DNA of 64,000 nucleotides from Paenibacillus sp. H1-7 (GCF_022354825.1 NZ_CP031168.1:3163501-3227500), one strand, 5' to 3'; shown: positions 25,686-33,833, numbered from the stretch's first letter. Numbers and translations are program-made. Notes: generated by a model from the letters alone, not told the origin.

Positions 25686-25781
25686 TTAGAGAAACATGTT
25701 GAAGGTAAATAATAACGAAGATAACACCATGCTGATGAGCATGACGTAGACTATGACTTTAAACAGCATTTTGTTACGCAT
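25686..25781 (-). CDS. prli42: Prli42-like stressosome-associated membrane miniprotein (31 aa)
   Basis: The minus strand encodes MRNKMLFKVIVYVMLISM, then VLSSLLFTFNMFL, a basic N terminus plus one membrane helix. Length, the NK-x-x-x-K start and the VYVMLISMVLSSLL helix match the Prli42 miniproteins of Listeria and Bacillus, which anchor the stressosome. GAGGAG lies about 10 nt before the ATG. Stressosome genes are not in this window, so the role is inferred from the family pattern. Confidence 0.75.
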   Translation of the reverse strand: MRNKMLFKVIVYVMLISMVLSSLLFTFNMFL

Positions 25782-25852
25782 CTTATTTCAACTCCTCTTC
25801 ATGCAGTACGTATATTCATATTTTAACTTAAATTGTACACAGGAGGAAAGAG

Positions 25853-26992
25853 ATGATTCAGGAAAAGCGTCTTGTCGACGAATTCATCGAGCTGGTCAAG
25901 GTGGACAGCGAAACCCGGTTTGAGCAAGAAATCAGCCAAGTATTGAAGCAAAAATTCACCTCGCTCGGTCTAAAGGTGGAAGAGGATGACTCTGCAGCCG
26001 AAACCGGACATGGCGCCGGCAACTTGATATGCACGCTCGCTGCGACGGCCGATGCCGACGTGCCCAAACTGTTATTCACTTCCCACATGGACACGGTCAC
26101 TCCAGGCAAAGGAATCAAGCCGCAGATCGGCGAGGACGGCATCATCCGCAGCGATGGAACGACGATTCTGGGCAGTGACGACAAAGCGGGATTGGCAGCG
26201 ATGCTGGAAGCTATTCGCATCCTAAAGGAACAAAACATCAAGCACGGACAAATTCAATTTGTCATCACGGCGGGAGAAGAATCCGCTCTTCGCGGCTCCC
26301 GGGCGATGGATGCCAAATGGCTGGATGCGGATTTCGGCTACGCTCTCGACTCCAACGGCGAGGTCGGAGCTATTGCCGTAGCGGCGCCGACCCAAGCCAA
26401 AGTATTTATTTCCTTCACCGGGCGTTCGGCACATGCAGGCGTTAACCCTGAAGCGGGTATCAGTGCGATTACCGTGGCCAGCAAAGCGGTATCCCGGATG
26501 CCGCTTGGCCGAATCGACAGCGAAACGACGGCTAACATCGGACGGTTTGCAGGCGGCATCAGCGGAACGACGAATATCGTCGTGGACTCAGTGGAGCTCG
26601 AAGGTGAAGCCCGAAGCATCTCACAAGATAAGCTCAACAGCCAGATTGAAGCCATGCGCAAGGCTTGTTTGGAAGTAGCGAGAGAGACAGGCGCAGATGT
26701 TGATTTTAAGAGCGAGGTCTCTTATCCGGCCTATATGTACGATGAGACCGCCCCTGTAGTCAAACAGGCAATGGCTTCATTGTCCAAAGTGGGCTGCACT
26801 CCAAGAACGTTCCATACCGGCGGCGGCAGCGATGCCAACGTCTTCAACGGGCTTGGGATTCCTACCGTTAATTTGGCCGTAGGCTACCAAAATATTCATT
26901 CGACCAAGGAATCCATCGCCATAGCAGATCTGGTGAAGGTAGCGGAAGTCGTAGTACAAATCATCACCGATGTTGCATCATTGCCAAAATAA
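25853..26992 (+). CDS. Peptidase T-like M20 metallopeptidase (YqjE type)
   Basis: The 379-aa cytosolic aminopeptidase-like enzyme has the two-zinc M20 ligands in SHMDTVTPG, GSDDKAG, TAGEESALRGS and DSNG, plus HTGGGSDANVF and a final His in NIHSTKE. The dimerisation lid lies between about residues 180 and 290 (GRSAHAGVNPE). It resembles B. subtilis YqjE, annotated as tripeptidase T-like; true substrates are not established. It has AGGAGG before the ATG and its own terminator. Confidence 0.88.
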   Translation: MIQEKRLVDEFIELVKVDSETRFEQEISQVLKQKFTSLGLKVEEDDSAAETGHGAGNLICTLAATADADVPKLLFTSHMDTVTPGKGIKPQIGEDGIIRSDGTTILGSDDKAGLAAMLEAIRILKEQNIKHGQIQFVITAGEESALRGSRAMDAKWLDADFGYALDSNGEVGAIAVAAPTQAKVFISFTGRSAHAGVNPEAGISAITVASKAVSRMPLGRIDSETTANIGRFAGGISGTTNIVVDSVELEGEARSISQDKLNSQIEAMRKACLEVARETGADVDFKSEVSYPAYMYDETAPVVKQAMASLSKVGCTPRTFHTGGGSDANVFNGLGIPTVNLAVGYQNIHSTKESIAIADLVKVAEVVVQIITDVASLPK

Positions 26993-27055
26993 AAGCAATA
27001 GCTGGAAGACAATTGTCTGCTATGGAGAAAACTGCCTGGCAGCACAGATTACATG

Positions 27056-27089
27056 GACCGTCACTTGAATGTGGCGGTCTTTATTTTTA
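27056..27089 (+). terminator. Intrinsic terminator after the M20 peptidase gene
   Basis: GACCGTCAC (27056-27064) pairs with GTGGCGGTC (27071-27079, one wobble) and is followed by TTTATTTTT. Confidence 0.85.
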
Positions 27090-27162
27090 CCGTCAACTCA
27101 TGGAAGTGGAGAAGGAGGGCATATAATAAGAGAGCGAGTTCGCAGGGAAAGCGGGAGAGCGG

Positions 27163-28359
27163 ATGATCGAATGGAAAATAGCTACGGTCGTACAGATCCT
27201 TTCAAGCTGCAGAGAACAAGAGCTGGAAGAAGTTCAGGTTCGTTTCACAGACGGCTCGGAAGGGGTTGCAATTCATTATGGGAACCCCGTCCTGCTGCTG
27301 GAGCCTGGGGATCGAGTGCTGTTGAATACAACCGCCGTCAGTCTCGGGTTAGGTACAGGCGGGGTACATTTCGTGCACGATGTACTGGGTCATGACGGCT
27401 ATGGCGATACGGACGATTGGGATAGACGGTATCGGGAGGATGCCGAGCTAAAGAGGATGGAGAGGACGGACAAACCGGCGGGTCATATTATGAAGCTGAG
27501 ATATACCTCGCTTCAGCGTACGGTAATGGCTGTGGAGGAGCAAGCGAGTCCGTTTCACGAGCTGTTTACCGGCAAGCTATCCCTGGAAGGAATGCCGGTT
27601 CTGGTCGGGGAGCTGCACAGCATGCTTCCCGTTGCAGCAAGCCGGCTGCAGCAGCTGAAGAACCGGCATCCGGAGGGCCGACAGCCTCGGATAGCCTATA
27701 TCATGTCGGACAGTGCCGCGCTTCCGCTAGCCTTTAGTAAGCACGTAAAGCAGTTGAAGAAGCTCGGCTGGCTTGCGGGAACGATAACCTATGGGCAAGC
27801 TTACGGAGGCGATCACGAAGCGGTGAATAAATTCACAGCGCTGCTTGCTGCCAGGCATGTGCTCAGCGCCGATCTGGCGATAGCGGCTCCGGGACCCGGA
27901 AGCGTCGGCACGGGAACGCTTCTTGGATTCAGCGGGACGGAGGCAGCCGAGCTGATACATGCCGTTTCTGCTCTTAAGGGCCGCCCTGTTGTCATCCCGC
28001 GGATCAGCTTCGCCGAGCAGCGGTCGCGTCATCAAGGAATCAGTCATCATACCATGACCGTGCTTCAAGATTTAACGCTGGTCAAAGCATCGGTTCCGCT
28101 GCCCGAACTGGAAGGGGAGAAGGGCGAAATTCTGAGACATCAGATGAACGGAGCCCAGCTTGGTGTCAAGCATGACATTTCGTGGCATGAGCCCGTTATG
28201 GAGCCATTATGGCGGGAAGCTTTCTCGGAATACCCTACAGCTATTTCTTCGATGGGAAGGGGATTAAACGCGGATCCTGCGTTTTTTGCGGCGATTGGGG
28301 CTGCAGTGGATTGTGCTTGGATGTATGCGACACATAAGTGGCATCTCCGTCGAGCATAA
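27163..28359 (+). CDS. DUF3866 family protein
   Basis: The 398-aa protein has the pattern of the DUF3866 family, with an N-terminal beta-rich part (about residues 1-85, VRFTDGSEGVAIHYGNPV) and a C-terminal alpha/beta domain containing PGPGSVGTGTLLGFSG and RHQGISHHTMTVLQDL. No catalytic function is established. Its last 119 nt overlap the minus-strand mciZ-like gene. In Bacillus-like genomes it lies upstream of nudF, as here. Confidence 0.85.
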   Translation: MIEWKIATVVQILSSCREQELEEVQVRFTDGSEGVAIHYGNPVLLLEPGDRVLLNTTAVSLGLGTGGVHFVHDVLGHDGYGDTDDWDRRYREDAELKRMERTDKPAGHIMKLRYTSLQRTVMAVEEQASPFHELFTGKLSLEGMPVLVGELHSMLPVAASRLQQLKNRHPEGRQPRIAYIMSDSAALPLAFSKHVKQLKKLGWLAGTITYGQAYGGDHEAVNKFTALLAARHVLSADLAIAAPGPGSVGTGTLLGFSGTEAAELIHAVSALKGRPVVIPRISFAEQRSRHQGISHHTMTVLQDLTLVKASVPLPELEGEKGEILRHQMNGAQLGVKHDISWHEPVMEPLWREAFSEYPTAISSMGRGLNADPAFFAAIGAAVDCAWMYATHKWHLRRA

Positions 28360-28519
28360 GCCCGCGGTTCGTGTGACCTACATGACCGGTTTGTTGAGAC
28401 AGGAAGGTGAGCAGGCTAACATCGGTTGTCAGTCTTTGCTGCGCCATTTTCAAATAGCGGCGAATTTCCCATACACGGCCTACCAGACGAATTTGCTGCT
28501 CGGATAAATAAGTTTTCAT
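28241..28519 (-). CDS. mciZ: MciZ-like Z-ring inhibitor with a long C-terminal extension
   Basis: The minus-strand product (92 aa) opens MKTYLSEQQIRLVGRVWEIR. The core LVGRVWEIRRYLK corresponds to LVGKAWEIRAKLK of B. subtilis MciZ, the 40-aa mother-cell peptide that caps FtsZ filaments. The remaining 50 residues are polar and unrelated, and their coding overlaps the end of the DUF3866 gene on the other strand. The start at 28519 is preferred because GAGGGA lies 7-12 nt upstream. Position next to nudF also matches MciZ. Confidence 0.75.
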   Translation of the reverse strand: MKTYLSEQQIRLVGRVWEIRRYLKMAQQRLTTDVSLLTFLSQQTGHVGHTNRGLMLDGDATYVSHTSKHNPLQPQSPQKTQDPRLIPFPSKK

Positions 28520-28557
28520 AGTCAAGTCCCTCGCTTCCGAATATATCGAACTGTTAC

Positions 28558-28586
28558 ACCCTATGCTGCCCAAGGACAAGTTATGC
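28558..28586 (-). promoter_or_regulatory. Possible sigma-E promoter for mciZ
   Basis: On the minus strand GCATAAC (28580-28586) and CATAGGGT (28558-28565) are separated by 14 nt. They partly match the sigma-E -35 (KMATATT) and -10 (CATACANT) elements. B. subtilis mciZ is a mother-cell gene, which supports the idea; the -10 match is modest. Confidence 0.4.
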
Positions 28587-28614
28587 TATCCGAATCTATC
28601 AACATCCATTGATA

Positions 28615-28623
28615 TGCTATAAT
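28615..28623 (+). promoter_or_regulatory. Extended -10 promoter for nudF
   Basis: TGC-TATAAT (28615-28623) gives an extended -10 element with a perfect hexamer and no strong -35. It lies about 70 nt before the nudF start and is divergent from mciZ. Confidence 0.55.
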
Positions 28624-28694
28624 AGATTGCAGTTCGACAGTCCAGGCTTCGGTCCGCCGGAGCTTCATATAACCAATTGGAGGAGGAACCAGAC

Positions 28695-29258
28695 ATGAGC
28701 GAGACGACAAATCAACATAAATTCGAGGAAGTGACCCTATCGACGGAGCCTATATTTCAGGGCAAAGTCATATCGCTGCAGGTGGATACGGTCAAGCTTC
28801 CGAACGGCGAGACGGCAACGAGGGAAATTGTAAAGCATCCGGGAGCTGTGGCCGTCTTGGCACTGCATGACGACCGTATGCTCGTGGTAGAACAATTCCG
28901 CAAGCCGCTTGAGAAATGCCAGATCGAAATTCCCGCAGGCAAGCTGGATCCCGGCGAAGAACCGCTCGAAGCAGCCAAAAGGGAGCTTGAGGAAGAAACA
29001 GGCTACCGAGCAGGCTCGATCCGGCATGTTTGTTCCTTCTATACTTCGCCCGGCTTCGCGAATGAAATATTGCATCTATATGTCGCCGAAAACTTAACCA
29101 AGGGCGAGACGCGCCTCGATGACGATGAATTTCTGGAATGCGAGAGCATTACGCTGGAGCAAGCATGGCAGTATATGAAAGAGCAGCGGATCAGCGACGC
29201 CAAGACAATCACCGCCTTGTATGCATGGCAAGCGTATAAGCTGACAGGGAAGTTCTAG
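28695..29258 (+). CDS. nudF: ADP-ribose pyrophosphatase (Nudix)
   Basis: The 187-aa Nudix hydrolase splits ADP-ribose into AMP and ribose-5-phosphate. The Nudix box runs GKLDPGEEPLEAAKRELEEE-TG, near residues 84-106, followed by FYTSPGFANEILHLYVA, typical of the NudF/YqkG branch. The ATG at 28695 follows GGAGGAGGAACC; a TTG six codons earlier is disfavoured. It is separated by only 1 nt from the endonuclease Q gene, so it probably shares a DNA/nucleotide damage transcript. Confidence 0.93.
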   Translation: MSETTNQHKFEEVTLSTEPIFQGKVISLQVDTVKLPNGETATREIVKHPGAVAVLALHDDRMLVVEQFRKPLEKCQIEIPAGKLDPGEEPLEAAKRELEEETGYRAGSIRHVCSFYTSPGFANEILHLYVAENLTKGETRLDDDEFLECESITLEQAWQYMKEQRISDAKTITALYAWQAYKLTGKF

Positions 29259-29259
29259 G

Positions 29260-30468
29260 ATGGGCTTGCAAACGGTATACGCGGATCTGCACATTCATAT
29301 CGGACGGACGGAAGAAGGAAAAGCGGTGAAAATTAGCGCCGCCAACAATCTGACATTCTATAACATTGCCAAAGAAGCGTCGCAGCGCAAGGGCATCGAT
29401 ATGATCGGCATCATCGACTGCCAATCCCCATCCGTACAGCGAGATATACTGCAATATTTGGATAAGGGAGAAATGGAAGAGCTGCCTGGCGGAGGAATCC
29501 GCTTCCAGCAGACGACGGTTATACTAGGCAGCGAGATTGAAGTGCGCGATCCCGGGATGGGGCCGGCGCATTTGCTCGCTTACATGCCGACGGTGGAATC
29601 CATGCGGCGCTTCACCGAATGGCTGGCCAAGCATATGAAAAATGTCGGGCTGAGCTCGCAGCGCATTTATGTGCCCGGAAGGGAATTGCAGCGGGAGGTG
29701 AAGGACCGCGGCGGGCTGTTCGTCCCGGCGCACCTTTTCACCCCGCATAAAAGCATATACGGCAGCAGCTCCACACGAATGGAGCACCTGCTCGATCTGG
29801 ACCAGATCGATGCGGTAGAGCTCGGTCTCAGCGCCGATTCGGAGATGGCCGGCTATATTTCGGAGCTGGACCGCTATACGTATTTGACCAACTCCGACGC
29901 GCATTCCTTGGCTAAGATCGGCCGCGAATATAACAAGCTGCAGCTCGCGGAGCCGAGCTTTGAAGAGCTGCGGCTGGCCTTGGCCCGCCGGGAAGGGCGT
30001 GCCGTCACGGCGAACTACGGCTTGAATCCCCGGCTTGGCAAGTATCACCGCACTTACTGCTCTGGCTGCAGCGAGACCGCTGATGATAAGGAGACAGCGG
30101 CGGAACGGTGCCTTCAATGCGGCAGCAAGAAAATCGTTCGCGGCGTGATGGACCGCATCTATGACATTGCAGATCGGCCGGAGGGCGAATCTTATGTACC
30201 GGACTATCGTCCGCCTTACTACTATCAGGTTCCGCTCGAGTACATCCCGGGTCTGGGCCCCAAGAGACTCGATGCGCTCCTAGCTGAATTCGGCACGGAA
30301 ATGAACCTGCTTCACCGGGTGTCATATGAACAGCTGGAACGAGCGGCGGGCCAAGATATCGCCGATTATATTGTGCAAGCACGCGAGAACAAGCTGGTGC
30401 TGGAAGTCGGCGGTGGCGGCCGCTACGGCAAAGTTGCCGCGAAGTCACACGCAGGCCTGCACGAGTAA
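29260..30468 (+). CDS. Endonuclease Q family protein (YqxK-like)
   Basis: The 402-aa protein has an N-terminal PHP metal-dependent phosphoesterase domain (YADLHIHIG, GIIDCQSP, HLFTPHKS, TNSDAHS), a zinc finger with CSGC and CLQC (about residues 267-290), and a C-terminal helix-hairpin-helix-like segment YIPGLGPKRLDALLAEFG. This arrangement matches EndoQ, which nicks DNA 5' to uracil, hypoxanthine and abasic sites and is found in archaea and some Bacillales. It sits between nudF and spoIIM, as B. subtilis yqxK does. Confidence 0.88.
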   Translation: MGLQTVYADLHIHIGRTEEGKAVKISAANNLTFYNIAKEASQRKGIDMIGIIDCQSPSVQRDILQYLDKGEMEELPGGGIRFQQTTVILGSEIEVRDPGMGPAHLLAYMPTVESMRRFTEWLAKHMKNVGLSSQRIYVPGRELQREVKDRGGLFVPAHLFTPHKSIYGSSSTRMEHLLDLDQIDAVELGLSADSEMAGYISELDRYTYLTNSDAHSLAKIGREYNKLQLAEPSFEELRLALARREGRAVTANYGLNPRLGKYHRTYCSGCSETADDKETAAERCLQCGSKKIVRGVMDRIYDIADRPEGESYVPDYRPPYYYQVPLEYIPGLGPKRLDALLAEFGTEMNLLHRVSYEQLERAAGQDIADYIVQARENKLVLEVGGGGRYGKVAAKSHAGLHE

Positions 30469-30481
30469 CGAGCTTTTTTGG

Positions 30482-30510
30482 TCATATCTGCTAGTTACCC
30501 TTCATATGCT
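30482..30510 (+). promoter_or_regulatory. Probable sigma-E promoter for spoIIM
   Basis: TCATATC (30482-30488) and CATATGCT (30503-30510) are separated by 14 nt and match the sigma-E consensus KMATATT / CATACANT at 6 of 7 and 6 of 8 positions. B. subtilis spoIIM is a sigma-E gene, which supports the call. Confidence 0.6.
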
Positions 30511-30540
30511 TGTACTAATCATGCAAGGGAGGCTGGCAGC

Positions 30541-31206
30541 ATGAACCGAAACCGCTCGCTACAGCTGTATATGAAAGAGCATTTGTCGCTCTATGTTTTC
30601 GTAGGCATCATATTTCTTATCGGGGTCGTATTCGGGGCCGTTATGGTGAATGCCTTGTCTTTAGAGCAGAAGCAGGAAATTTCGCGCCACTTGAGCAACT
30701 TCTTCCTTTCGGTGGACCAAGGCGAGTTCACGGATGTACAATCCTCGTTCCAGCAGTCGTTCAGCCTGCATATCAAATGGATACTAATGATCTGGATATT
30801 GGGTATGTCGGTGATCGGCCTGCCGCTGATTTGGATCCTTGATTTTTTAAAAGGCGTGCTGGTAGGCTTCACGGTCGGTTATTTGGTTGGACAGCTGTCC
30901 TGGAAAGGGCTGCTGTTTGCGCTCGTTTCGGTAGCTCCGCAAAACCTGATTGTGATTCCCGCGCTCATTGTATGCAGCGTAACGGCGATGGCGTTCTCCA
31001 TCCATATGGTGAAGCATCGGTTTATGCCGCGCAGGGGCGCCTTTTATGAGCCGTTCATGAAATATTCGGCCACAGTACTGCTTTCCATTGCGCTCCTTGC
31101 GGGTGCGGCTCTACTGGAAGCGTACGTTTCTCCGGTGATGATGAAGTGGGTAACACCTATGCTGGTTACATTGGGGTTTGACTTTCCAGCCGCCCTCCAC
31201 CTATAA
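30541..31206 (+). CDS. spoIIM: SpoIIM, engulfment membrane protein
   Basis: The 221-aa polytopic protein has about five hydrophobic segments and the family marks HLSLYVFVGIIFLIGVVFGA and GLPLIWILDFLKGVLVGFT. SpoIIM recruits SpoIIP and SpoIID to the septum to drive peptidoglycan hydrolysis during engulfment. The ATG at 30541 is preceded by AGGGAGG; the frame is open further upstream but crosses the sigma-E promoter. It is followed by fur, as in Bacillus. Confidence 0.94.
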   Translation: MNRNRSLQLYMKEHLSLYVFVGIIFLIGVVFGAVMVNALSLEQKQEISRHLSNFFLSVDQGEFTDVQSSFQQSFSLHIKWILMIWILGMSVIGLPLIWILDFLKGVLVGFTVGYLVGQLSWKGLLFALVSVAPQNLIVIPALIVCSVTAMAFSIHMVKHRFMPRRGAFYEPFMKYSATVLLSIALLAGAALLEAYVSPVMMKWVTPMLVTLGFDFPAALHL

Positions 31207-31276
31207 TAAGGAGAAGCCCAGTAAAAGCTACGGTGTTACTTCGTCGTACCTTGACCGGGAGCAGACTTACGCAGCA

Positions 31277-31296
31277 GGTTTTGCTATCGCAAAACC
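31277..31296 (+). repeat. Hairpin element directly upstream of the fur ribosome binding site
   Basis: GGTTTTGC (31277-31284) pairs perfectly with GCAAAACC (31289-31296) around TATC. GGGGGAG (31301-31307) and the fur ATG (31312) follow at once. The preceding ACTTACGCAGCA recalls the CTTACGACGCA that leads the argR hairpins. Confidence 0.65.
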
Positions 31297-31311
31297 CGTA
31301 GGGGGAGTAGC

Positions 31312-31764
31312 ATGGAATCTCGCATTGAAAAAATCAAACAGCAGCTGCAGTCACAGGGCTACAAGCTTACTCCTCAACGGGAAGCTACAGTCCGTGTGCT
31401 GCTTGAAAACGAAGAAGACCATCTCAGCGCGGAAGACGTATTTATGCTCGTCAAAGATAAAGCTCCCGAAATCGGCTTGGCTACCGTGTACAGGACGCTT
31501 GAGCTCTTAAGCGAGCTGCATGTTGTCGAGAAGATGAACTTCGGCGATGGCGTAGCACGATACGATTTGCGAAACGACAGCACTCATCATCATCATCATC
31601 ATTTAATCTGCGTGCAATGCGGTGCCGTGGATGAGATTATGGAAGATTGGCTGGGACCGCTCGAAGAACGCCTAGAGAAGGAATTCGGTTTTCAAGTTCT
31701 GGATCACCGCCTTGATTTTCAAGGCATCTGTCACCGTTGTACGGGTAAAAACAAAACTAATTAA
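31312..31764 (+). CDS. fur: Ferric uptake regulator Fur
   Basis: The 150-aa metalloregulator represses iron uptake genes when loaded with Fe(II). The N-terminal winged helix includes KLTPQREATVRVLLEN and ATVYRTLELLSE. The metal sites include the His run STHHHHHHLIC, CVQCG and a C-terminal CHRC, so the structural zinc cysteines are present. The His run is a normal feature of Fur in Bacillales. A strong GGGGGAG lies 4 nt before the ATG, just after a hairpin. A terminator follows. Confidence 0.94.
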   Translation: MESRIEKIKQQLQSQGYKLTPQREATVRVLLENEEDHLSAEDVFMLVKDKAPEIGLATVYRTLELLSELHVVEKMNFGDGVARYDLRNDSTHHHHHHLICVQCGAVDEIMEDWLGPLEERLEKEFGFQVLDHRLDFQGICHRCTGKNKTN

Positions 31765-31770
31765 ACAAAC

Positions 31771-31808
31771 AAAACCTTCGGCTTGCTTTACGCAAACGGA
31801 GGTTTTTT
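31771..31808 (+). terminator. Intrinsic terminator of fur
   Basis: AAAACCTTCG (31771-31780) pairs with CGGAGGTTTT (31797-31806, one wobble), with an inner TTGC/GCAA helix and a six-T run. Confidence 0.85.
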
Positions 31809-31845
31809 GCGTTGTTGCGGCCGTTTATCCGTTTATAAGGGCATG

Positions 31846-31872
31846 AAAAAACCGGCGCCATCAGGCGGCCGG
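31846..31872 (-). terminator. Intrinsic terminator of lepB (minus strand)
   Basis: GGCGGCCGG (31864-31872) and CCGGCGCC (31852-31859) form a GC stem with one bulge; read on the minus strand it is followed by TTTTTT. Confidence 0.75.
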
Positions 31873-31879
31873 CGACATT

Positions 31880-32431
31880 TTATATTTTAATCCCCAAAAC
31901 GTGGTCCATAGGAATGAACCCGATGTTTCGGCTGTCCTTGCTGTTATTCCGGTTATCCCCCATGACGAACAAATGGTCTGCTGGAACCGTAATTTTTTCG
32001 TTGGTCGTATAATTCATCGTTTCATTCAAATAAGGCTCATTGAGAGGCTCGCCGTTTCGATATACTTGATGGTTCTTGAATTCCAGCACATCCCCGGCTT
32101 TGCCGATGACCCGCTTCACATAGACGGTGCGGTTGTCGTCCCCGCCTGTAAACAAAGAAATCAACGGATGCTCCATAATATCGTCCAGCAGATTACGCTT
32201 GCGGTCTACCCGGCTGTCGATGATGACGATATCGCTGTAATCAGGTTCTAGGCGGAACGTGTGCGATAGTTTCGATATAAAAATCCGCTGCTGATCGTGC
32301 AGTGTCGGGTCCATGGAGTGCCCCATCACCTTGGTCGGCTGGATAATAAACACGCCAACCAGCAAGGCGAGAATAATAGCCGCTCCAATGGAGCCTGCCC
32401 AGCTTCGAATTTCGGCTCCTATTTTTTTCAT
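31880..32431 (-). CDS. lepB: Type I signal peptidase
   Basis: The 183-aa membrane protease removes signal peptides from secreted preproteins. One N-terminal membrane helix (about residues 13-33) is followed by the catalytic Ser in GHSMDPTL, the general-base Lys in YVKRVIGKAGD, and VMGDNRNNSKDSR, the three conserved boxes of the Gram-positive SipS type. The start at 32431 gives a normal-length N terminus; the frame is open 32 codons further. It lies divergent from ald and is absent from this position in B. subtilis, so it looks like a local insertion. Confidence 0.93.
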   Translation of the reverse strand: MKKIGAEIRSWAGSIGAAIILALLVGVFIIQPTKVMGHSMDPTLHDQQRIFISKLSHTFRLEPDYSDIVIIDSRVDRKRNLLDDIMEHPLISLFTGGDDNRTVYVKRVIGKAGDVLEFKNHQVYRNGEPLNEPYLNETMNYTTNEKITVPADHLFVMGDNRNNSKDSRNIGFIPMDHVLGIKI

Positions 32432-32628
32432 ATGAGTTCCCCTTCCCCAAAGAGAGTTTCTGAATAAAGTATACCATGAGGCTGCGCGAAGAGCCAAAGG
32501 TAGTTGCTTGTACAAGATTCGGCACACGGACTGTTGTTTCCGCCGCGGCTTCCGCGATTAATGCATACGTGAATAGGGGAACGTATGGGTATAGGAAAGC
32601 AGTAAGCCATTCGAAAGGAGAGGCTGTC

Positions 32629-33780
32629 ATGGGCAAGCAGCAAGTAATAGGCGTTCCGAAGGAAATCAAAAACAATGAAAACCGTGTCGCTCTGACACCC
32701 GGCGGAGCAGGTATGCTGCTTCAGCATGGGCATCAAGTGCTTGTAGAGAAGGGAGCCGGGGCGGGCAGCGGTTTTGCCGACCAAGACTATGCTCAGGAAG
32801 GGGCCGTCTTGCTGGACAAGGCGGAGGACGTATGGGGTCAATCCGATATGATCATGAAGGTGAAGGAGCCGCTGCCCGAGGAATACGCGTATTTCAGAGA
32901 GCACCTGACCCTGTTTACTTACTTGCATCTTGCGGCGGAGCCTCGGTTGACCGAAGCTTTGCTCCACAGCAAAGTGACCGGCATTGCCTACGAAACGATC
33001 CAGATGCCGAACGGCAGCCTGCCTCTGCTGACGCCGATGAGCGAAGTGGCTGGACGGATGTCGGTACAGGTCGGAGCGCAATTTCTGGAAAAGTTTTATG
33101 GCGGCAGAGGCATCCTGCTTGGAGGTGTTCCAGGAGTCCCGCCGGCGGACGTAATAGTCCTCGGGGGAGGCATTGTAGGCACGAATGCGGCCAAAATGGC
33201 TCTGGGGCTGGGAGCCAACGTCGTGATTATCGACCGGAGCGCGGATCGGCTGCGGTACCTCGACGACGTGTTCCACGGGCGGATCCGTACGCTCATGTCG
33301 AATCCGTATAATATAGCAAGCGCCGTGCAAAAAGCGGATTTGCTTATAGGAGCCGTCCTCATCCCCGGAGCCAAAGCGCCGAAGCTCGTAACCGAGGATA
33401 TGGTGAAGCAGATGAAGCCGGGGGCGGTTATTGTGGATGTGGCGGTAGATCAGGGCGGAACGATAGCTACAGTCGACCGGGTGACGACGCATAGCGATCC
33501 CGTTTATGAGAAGCACGGGGTGATTCATTACGCGGTCGCGAATATGCCGGGAGCGGTGCCCCGAACGTCCACGCTGGCCTTGACGAATGTGACGTTGTCC
33601 TATGCCGTCGAGCTGGCGGACAAAGGCCTGCATGCCGCCTTGAAGGTACATCCCGAGCTGAAGCCGGGAGTCAACACGTTTATGGGCCACGTGACGCATT
33701 CGGCCGTAGCCGATGCCGTCGGACGTCCATATACGGAGCTGGAACCGCTCCTCCAAGTGGCGCAGAGCGATCCATCATAA
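32629..33780 (+). CDS. ald: Alanine dehydrogenase
   Basis: The 383-aa NAD-dependent enzyme oxidatively deaminates L-alanine to pyruvate and ammonia. B. subtilis ald is also known as spoVN because sporulation needs it. Signatures are [20 protein letters not shown], the NAD loop [20 protein letters not shown], and [26 protein letters not shown] lies before the ATG at 32629; the frame is open much further upstream but that part is not family-like. It is followed by the small yqzK-like gene after 47 nt. Confidence 0.95.
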   Translation: MGKQQVIGVPKEIKNNENRVALTPGGAGMLLQHGHQVLVEKGAGAGSGFADQDYAQEGAVLLDKAEDVWGQSDMIMKVKEPLPEEYAYFREHLTLFTYLHLAAEPRLTEALLHSKVTGIAYETIQMPNGSLPLLTPMSEVAGRMSVQVGAQFLEKFYGGRGILLGGVPGVPPADVIVLGGGIVGTNAAKMALGLGANVVIIDRSADRLRYLDDVFHGRIRTLMSNPYNIASAVQKADLLIGAVLIPGAKAPKLVTEDMVKQMKPGAVIVDVAVDQGGTIATVDRVTTHSDPVYEKHGVIHYAVANMPGAVPRTSTLALTNVTLSYAVELADKGLHAALKVHPELKPGVNTFMGHVTHSAVADAVGRPYTELEPLLQVAQSDPS

Positions 33781-33792
33781 TTCGATACTGCG

Positions 33793-33833
33793 GATCATAG
33801 TCTATCCTTAGGGAGGAGGTACAGGCTATGATC
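33793..33833 (+). promoter_or_regulatory. Inverted repeat spanning the DUF4227 ribosome binding site and start
   Basis: GATCATAG (33793-33800) and CTATGATC (33826-33833) are perfect inverted repeats. The loop holds GGGAGGAGG (33811-33819), and the 3' arm contains the ATG at 33828, followed by TTTTCTTTT. It could terminate ald transcripts or control translation of the small gene. Confidence 0.5.

Noticed and set aside
31570..31620. His-rich run in Fur as an artificial tag
   Set aside because: A run of His before LIC-x-x-CG is normal in Fur proteins of Bacillales and forms part of the metal sites.
32432..32628. Promoters between lepB and ald
   Set aside because: No convincing element was seen on either strand in this 197-nt divergent gap.
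32428..33756. 442-codon minus-strand frame opposite ald
   Set aside because: No recognisable domain or RBS; composition is that of antisense to a GC-rich gene. It also covers the lepB promoter region.
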